DNA from: Anaerolineae bacterium
GTDB lineage: Bacteria > Chloroflexota > Anaerolineae > SpSt-313
Reading direction: 5' to 3'
Assembly (NCBI GenBank): GCA_023511475.1
Contig: JAIMBM010000092.1
Coordinates: 1 to 8,859, forward strand
DNA: 8,859 nucleotides
In this document: in pieces, positions 6,323 through 8,859 of the stretch
Numbering within the stretch: position 1 is the first letter of the stretch
Layout of the letters: every line of letters begins with the position of its first letter
Position numbers and translations under genes: made by a program
The notes under the pieces: model-generated
Told to the model about the DNA's origin: nothing
Databases searched by the model: none
Seen by the model: only the letters and a program-made list of their open reading frames with translations

Positions 6323-7226
6323 TTACCGACCCGCAGACCTTGGGTTGCGCTAAGAACAGTTCCATCAACAACTGAACTGCGTCGCGGAAGGCCGGCTGGC
6401 GCATCGTGTCGCCGATGCGGATATCGGCCTCGATATCGTGGATGACGGCGTTCATGCGCGCCATGGCGAACGTGGCCGCGTTGATCTCTTGGCCGAACAC
6501 CTTAAGGGGGGCAAACCTGTCAGGCAGGACGCGCCGTCCGTTCCTCTGCTCGCCATACCGTTCCAACAGGCGGAGGTGGCACTTGATGAGCAGCCCGCCC
6601 GAGCCGCAGGTCGGGTCATACACGGTCGTCCCCGGCTCGGGCTCCAGGATCCGCGCCATCAGAATGGCCACCTCGCGCGGCGTGTAGAACTCGCCGGCGC
6701 TCTGGCCCTGCCCCTCGGCAAACTTGCGCAGCAGGTACTCATAGGCCCGGCCGAGGATATCGGGCTCAACGTCACGCAGTCCGAGGCGGTGCCGCGATAG
6801 GACGTCAATGAGGGCCGCCAACTGCTCCTCGGAGATGATCCGCTGGCCGGCGGCCGTGGCGTTGAAACCCACGATATCGATCGCGCCGGAAAGACGGGGG
6901 TTCTCTCGAGCCACGGCGCGCACGGCATCGGTGATATACTGCCCTATCCCCACGGTCTGGCGGCGGATGGCTTGCCAGCGGGCGTTCTCGGGAATGTAGA
7001 AGCGCACCAGATGCATCTGTCCGGTCCTGCGCTCCTGCTCGATCAGGTCCAAGGCGTCCCTGCCGAACTCGTTCGTGAGGCGCTCAAGCTCGTCATCGAA
7101 CACGTCCGAGAGGCGCTTGAGGAACACGAGCGGCAGGATATAGTCCTTGAACTTGGGCGCATCCACCGCACCGCGGATGACGCAGGCGGCTTCCCACAGC
7201 CAGCTTTGCAAGGCGCGGGTATCCAT
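6309..7226 (-). pseudogene. hsdM: Truncated type I adenine methyltransferase HsdM
   Basis: A clean HsdM N-terminus: an HsdM_N helical domain (about 1-140, with FKDYILPLVFLKRLSDVFDDE at 26-46), then the N6-adenine methyltransferase domain with GEFYTPREVAILMARIL (178-194), the SAM-binding motif I DPTCGSGG (204-211) and VFGQEIN (243-249). True homology runs to about residue 283 (GDTMRQPAFRDA), after which about 22 unrelated residues lead to a stop. HsdM proteins are usually about 480-520 aa, so some 200 residues are missing, including the catalytic NPP(F/Y) motif. The protein cannot methylate DNA. The ATG at 7226 has AGGAAT (7243-7238) 11 bases upstream and is the first gene of the leftward operon. 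The fusion point with the hsdS remnant lies within about 50 bp (6322-6376), so a single internal deletion removed the hsdM 3' end and the hsdS 5' half. Confidence 0.85.
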
Positions 7227-7287
7227 TGGCGGACAGCATTCCTGAGGAGTCGTCTGTGAGTCCGAAGTGGGTCAGCTGACTGCCTGG

Positions 7288-7317
7288 AGAATACCCCAAA
7301 GAGCAAGAGGAACGCAA
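7288..7317 (-). promoter_or_regulatory. Weak candidate promoter for the R-M operon
   Basis: On the minus strand TTGCGT (7317-7312) and TATTCT (7293-7288) are 18 bp apart, about 60 bp before the hsdM start. The match is moderate and could be chance. It is the best pair I see between hsdM and the stem-loop at 7575. Confidence 0.3.
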
Positions 7318-7574
7318 ATCAAGTTTGCCTTGTCGGCATCCCCCACCCCAACTCACATACCCGTGCCGTTCTGGGGCATCCGCCTCGGCTCCCTGTGGGC
7401 CGCCATCTGGCGGGAAGGCCACGCTCCGACCGACAACACCGCATTCGCAGCCAGGCCCTCCGGCACGCAGCTTATCGCCTCCAAGGGGTTCCGGGCCAGG
7501 CAGTCTCCATTCGCGTGTGCAGGCGCAAGGGTGCCTCATCGTTGCCCCCCATGCCTCGGACATTCGCCATGCAG

Positions 7575-7615
7575 GGGGTTGTCCGCGGGCGGCAGAGCCG
7601 CCCGGGGACAACCCC
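7575..7615. repeat. 41-bp near-perfect stem-loop
   Basis: GGGGTTGTCC (7575-7584) pairs with GGACAACCCC (7606-7615), and CGGGCGGC (7586-7593) with GCCGCCCG (7597-7604), around an AGA loop. One G/G mismatch (7585, 7605) separates the two stems. Eighteen of nineteen positions pair. No T-run follows on either side, and no gene ends nearby on the plus strand, so it is unlikely to be an ordinary terminator. It may be an intergenic repeat; GGGGACAAC...CCC also appears, imperfectly, at 3344-3359. Confidence 0.65.
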
Positions 7616-7759
7616 GCCTGAGTAGAGCCTCCCCTCAGGGACTGCAGGCCCACCCCCACGCGCCACGCCGGCAGGCTCGTGGCCCGATTCGTGCTATTAC
7701 TGAGGATACACAGACCATCGCCCGCGACAGGCGGGCCAGAGCTCATCCGGTGAAAGGCG

Positions 7760-8578
7760 ATGCTGATCTGCTTCAGCGGAGCTTCATCGCAACCGTACAG
7801 CCTCGAGCAGGATATCGCTGCTGCCGCCAGGGCGGGCTTCCCGGCGCTCGAGATCTGGGGCCCCAAGCTCGAGCCCTACCTCCAGCGCCACAGCGTGCAG
7901 GACCTCGCGAGCCAGCTCCGTGTCCATCACCTCCAGCCGGCGGCCATAGACTTTATCGCTATCGACCTTGGCAGCGAGGAGCCGCTCGCCGGTGCCATGG
8001 CGGACCTGAGGCGCTACGGCGCGGTGGCCGAGGGGATTGGCTGCGACCTTGTGCTTCTGATCGTGGTCGGCCGGCGGCCCGAGCTCAGCAAAGAGCAGGC
8101 CCTGAACTACCTCGCCAAGCTGATGCTGCCGCTCTGCGAGGCTGCGGGCCGCTACGGGCTCCGCCTGGCGCTGGAGCCTCTGGGTCGCGATCCCCTGATC
8201 CCCGGACCGCGCGAGGCGCTGGAGATCATCCGCATCAGCCGGCGCGACAACCTCGGCATCGCCCTGGACCTGTTCCATTTCTTCAAGTCGGGGCTGCCGC
8301 GCGAGGAGGCCCGCCTCATACCGCCCTCACGCCTCTATATCGTGCACGTCGCCGACGCACCACCAAGGGACCCGGCGGTGATCAAAGACACCGACCGTCT
8401 CTGGCCCGGAGAAGGTGTAATCCCCCTCGACGATTATCTGGAGGTGTTGCGCGACCTGCGCTTTGATGGGCCGATCTCCGTCGAGGTCCCCAACAAGACC
8501 TATGCCCTGATGGGGCCGGACACCCTGGCCAGAGAAGCTTTTGAGAGCCTGGAAGAGTTTCTGACCCTGAGGGTGTAG
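7760..8578 (+). CDS. TIM-barrel sugar phosphate isomerase/epimerase (AP endonuclease 2 / xylose isomerase-like fold)
   Basis: A 272-aa cytoplasmic protein of the xylose isomerase-like TIM-barrel superfamily (IolE/IolI, tagatose 3-epimerase and relatives), full length for the group. Strand-end residues fit the usual divalent-metal site: Glu139 in LALEPLG, Asp170 with His173 in IALDLFHF, His196 in IVHVAD and Glu242 in ISVEV. The PGEGVIPLDDYLEVLRDLRFDGPISVEV segment (216-243) is the typical last strands of the family. The N-terminus (ICFSGASSQPYSLEQDIAAAARAGFPALEIW) matches the first beta-alpha unit. The expected activity is isomerisation, epimerisation or dehydration of a sugar, inositol derivative or related polyol; the substrate cannot be named. 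The start has AAAGG (7753-7757) unusually close, only two bases before the ATG, so initiation may be weak or use GGTGA just upstream. It is followed directly by a hairpin, so it is probably monocistronic or the last gene of its transcript. Confidence 0.87.
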   Translation: MLICFSGASSQPYSLEQDIAAAARAGFPALEIWGPKLEPYLQRHSVQDLASQLRVHHLQPAAIDFIAIDLGSEEPLAGAMADLRRYGAVAEGIGCDLVLLIVVGRRPELSKEQALNYLAKLMLPLCEAAGRYGLRLALEPLGRDPLIPGPREALEIIRISRRDNLGIALDLFHFFKSGLPREEARLIPPSRLYIVHVADAPPRDPAVIKDTDRLWPGEGVIPLDDYLEVLRDLRFDGPISVEVPNKTYALMGPDTLAREAFESLEEFLTLRV

Positions 8579-8580
8579 GA

Positions 8581-8607
8581 GCCGGTCGCCTCGCCGAGGC
8601 GACCGGC
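8581..8607 (+). terminator. Strong hairpin directly after the TIM-barrel gene
   Basis: GCCGGTCGCCTC (8581-8592) and GAGGCGACCGGC (8596-8607) form a perfect 12-bp stem with a GCC loop, three bases after the TAG stop. Position and stability suggest transcript termination or 3'-end protection. No U-tract follows, so it is not a canonical intrinsic terminator; GC-rich bacteria often use such hairpins. Confidence 0.65.
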
Positions 8608-8859
8608 CGGCCTCCTGCGAGCCCCGCCCATAGGGATCGGCGTCGCGCCGACTTGCAGAGGCGACCCCCAGTCCTGGGGCATTCCCCTGGAAGTCCAGCT
8701 TTCTCGGGTCGCCGTCCCTCACCGCTGACTCTGGCACGCCTGAGTGGTCGCGTGACGCCCCCACCCCTGACCCCGCCCCCGCCGGGGCGGGGGGCGGGGG
8801 CCCCCCCCCCGGGGAAGGCGCCCAAGCCGTGGGATAGTTTCCGCCGATGGGCATTACCC
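8608..8859. other. Non-coding tail of the window
   Basis: No credible gene. Frames here are Gly/Pro/Arg-rich with no family features. The main content is the G/C-tract cluster at 8758-8814. Confidence 0.5.
8758..8814. repeat. G/C homopolymer cluster with hairpin and G-quadruplex potential
   Basis: On the plus strand there are G4 (8784-8787), G6 (8789-8794), G5 (8796-8800) and G4 (8811-8814) tracts, with single-base loops between the first three. On the minus strand four tracts of four or five G (complement of 8758-8780) lie just beside it. CCCCGCCCC (8771-8779) and GGGGCGGGG (8784-8792) also form a 9-bp stem, and a run of ten C fills 8801-8810. It could be a real structured element, or a sequencing or assembly error in a hard-to-read stretch. 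Confidence 0.6.

Larger units (their letters stand above)
7227..7759. other. 533-bp non-coding divergent region
   Basis: This lies between the divergent hsdM and the TIM-barrel gene. Frames crossing it are Pro/Arg-rich shadows of genes on either side. It contains the weak leftward promoter, the large stem-loop at 7575-7615 and a small hairpin GCCCGC(7720-7725)/GCGGGC(7731-7736) just ahead of the TIM-barrel gene. I found no convincing rightward -35/-10 pair and no RNA gene of a known class. Confidence 0.45.

Noticed and set aside
7267..8466. 399-codon plus-strand open frame over the divergent region and TIM-barrel gene
   Set aside because: It is a frame-shifted shadow of the TIM-barrel gene with low-complexity Arg/Pro/Ala composition.
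1..8859. tRNA or rRNA genes and insertion sequences
   Set aside because: No TPsiC-type GGTTCGA motif with a matching acceptor stem, no rRNA segments and no transposase frames were seen on either strand.

Overview
The window is GC-rich bacterial chromosomal DNA. It carries three intact housekeeping-type genes, one small unknown gene, and a decayed type I restriction-modification (R-M) island. Taxonomy cannot be fixed from sequence alone. The high GC, the intergenic palindrome of GTAGGGGCAC...GTGCCC type and the class I aminotransferase of the YugH/archaeal aromatic type would suit a Chloroflexota-like or other GC-rich, possibly metagenome-derived, bacterium. This is a weak inference.

Layout, left to right. 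(1) 1-509: hairpins, a near-consensus sigma70 promoter (TTGACA-17-TATACT) and a small 88-aa gene of unknown function on +. (2) 510-2050: a structured leader with a 9-bp palindrome, then a PLP-dependent class I aminotransferase on +. (3) 2043-3092: a two-TM sensor histidine kinase on -, convergent with the aminotransferase and overlapping its 3' end by 8 bp; no response regulator is visible. (4) 3093-3507: a palindrome-rich intergenic region with a probable promoter for the kinase. (5) 3508-7226: a leftward operon reading hsdM - hsdS - DUF262/DUF1524 (GmrSD-like) - hsdR. The M, S and R genes are all broken. HsdM stops just before its NPP(F/Y) catalytic motif. HsdS keeps only one target-recognition half and the distal helix. 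HsdR keeps only about 140 N-terminal residues, carries a one-base frameshift, and ends just after the first acidic residue of its nuclease motif. The 593-aa GmrSD-like nuclease in the middle is complete, with a good ribosome binding site. (6) 7227-7759: non-coding, holding a long near-perfect stem-loop. (7) 7760-8578: a TIM-barrel sugar isomerase/epimerase gene on +, followed at once by a 12-bp-stem hairpin. (8) 8579-8859: non-coding, ending in an extreme G/C-tract cluster.

The point most worth attention is region 5. A modification-dependent-type nuclease (DUF262 + HNH/DUF1524 in one chain) sits between hsdS and hsdR, overlaps both neighbours, and is the only member left open. Either it has been kept as a stand-alone defence gene, or decay simply has not reached it yet. 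The other genes show no obvious pathway link to one another.
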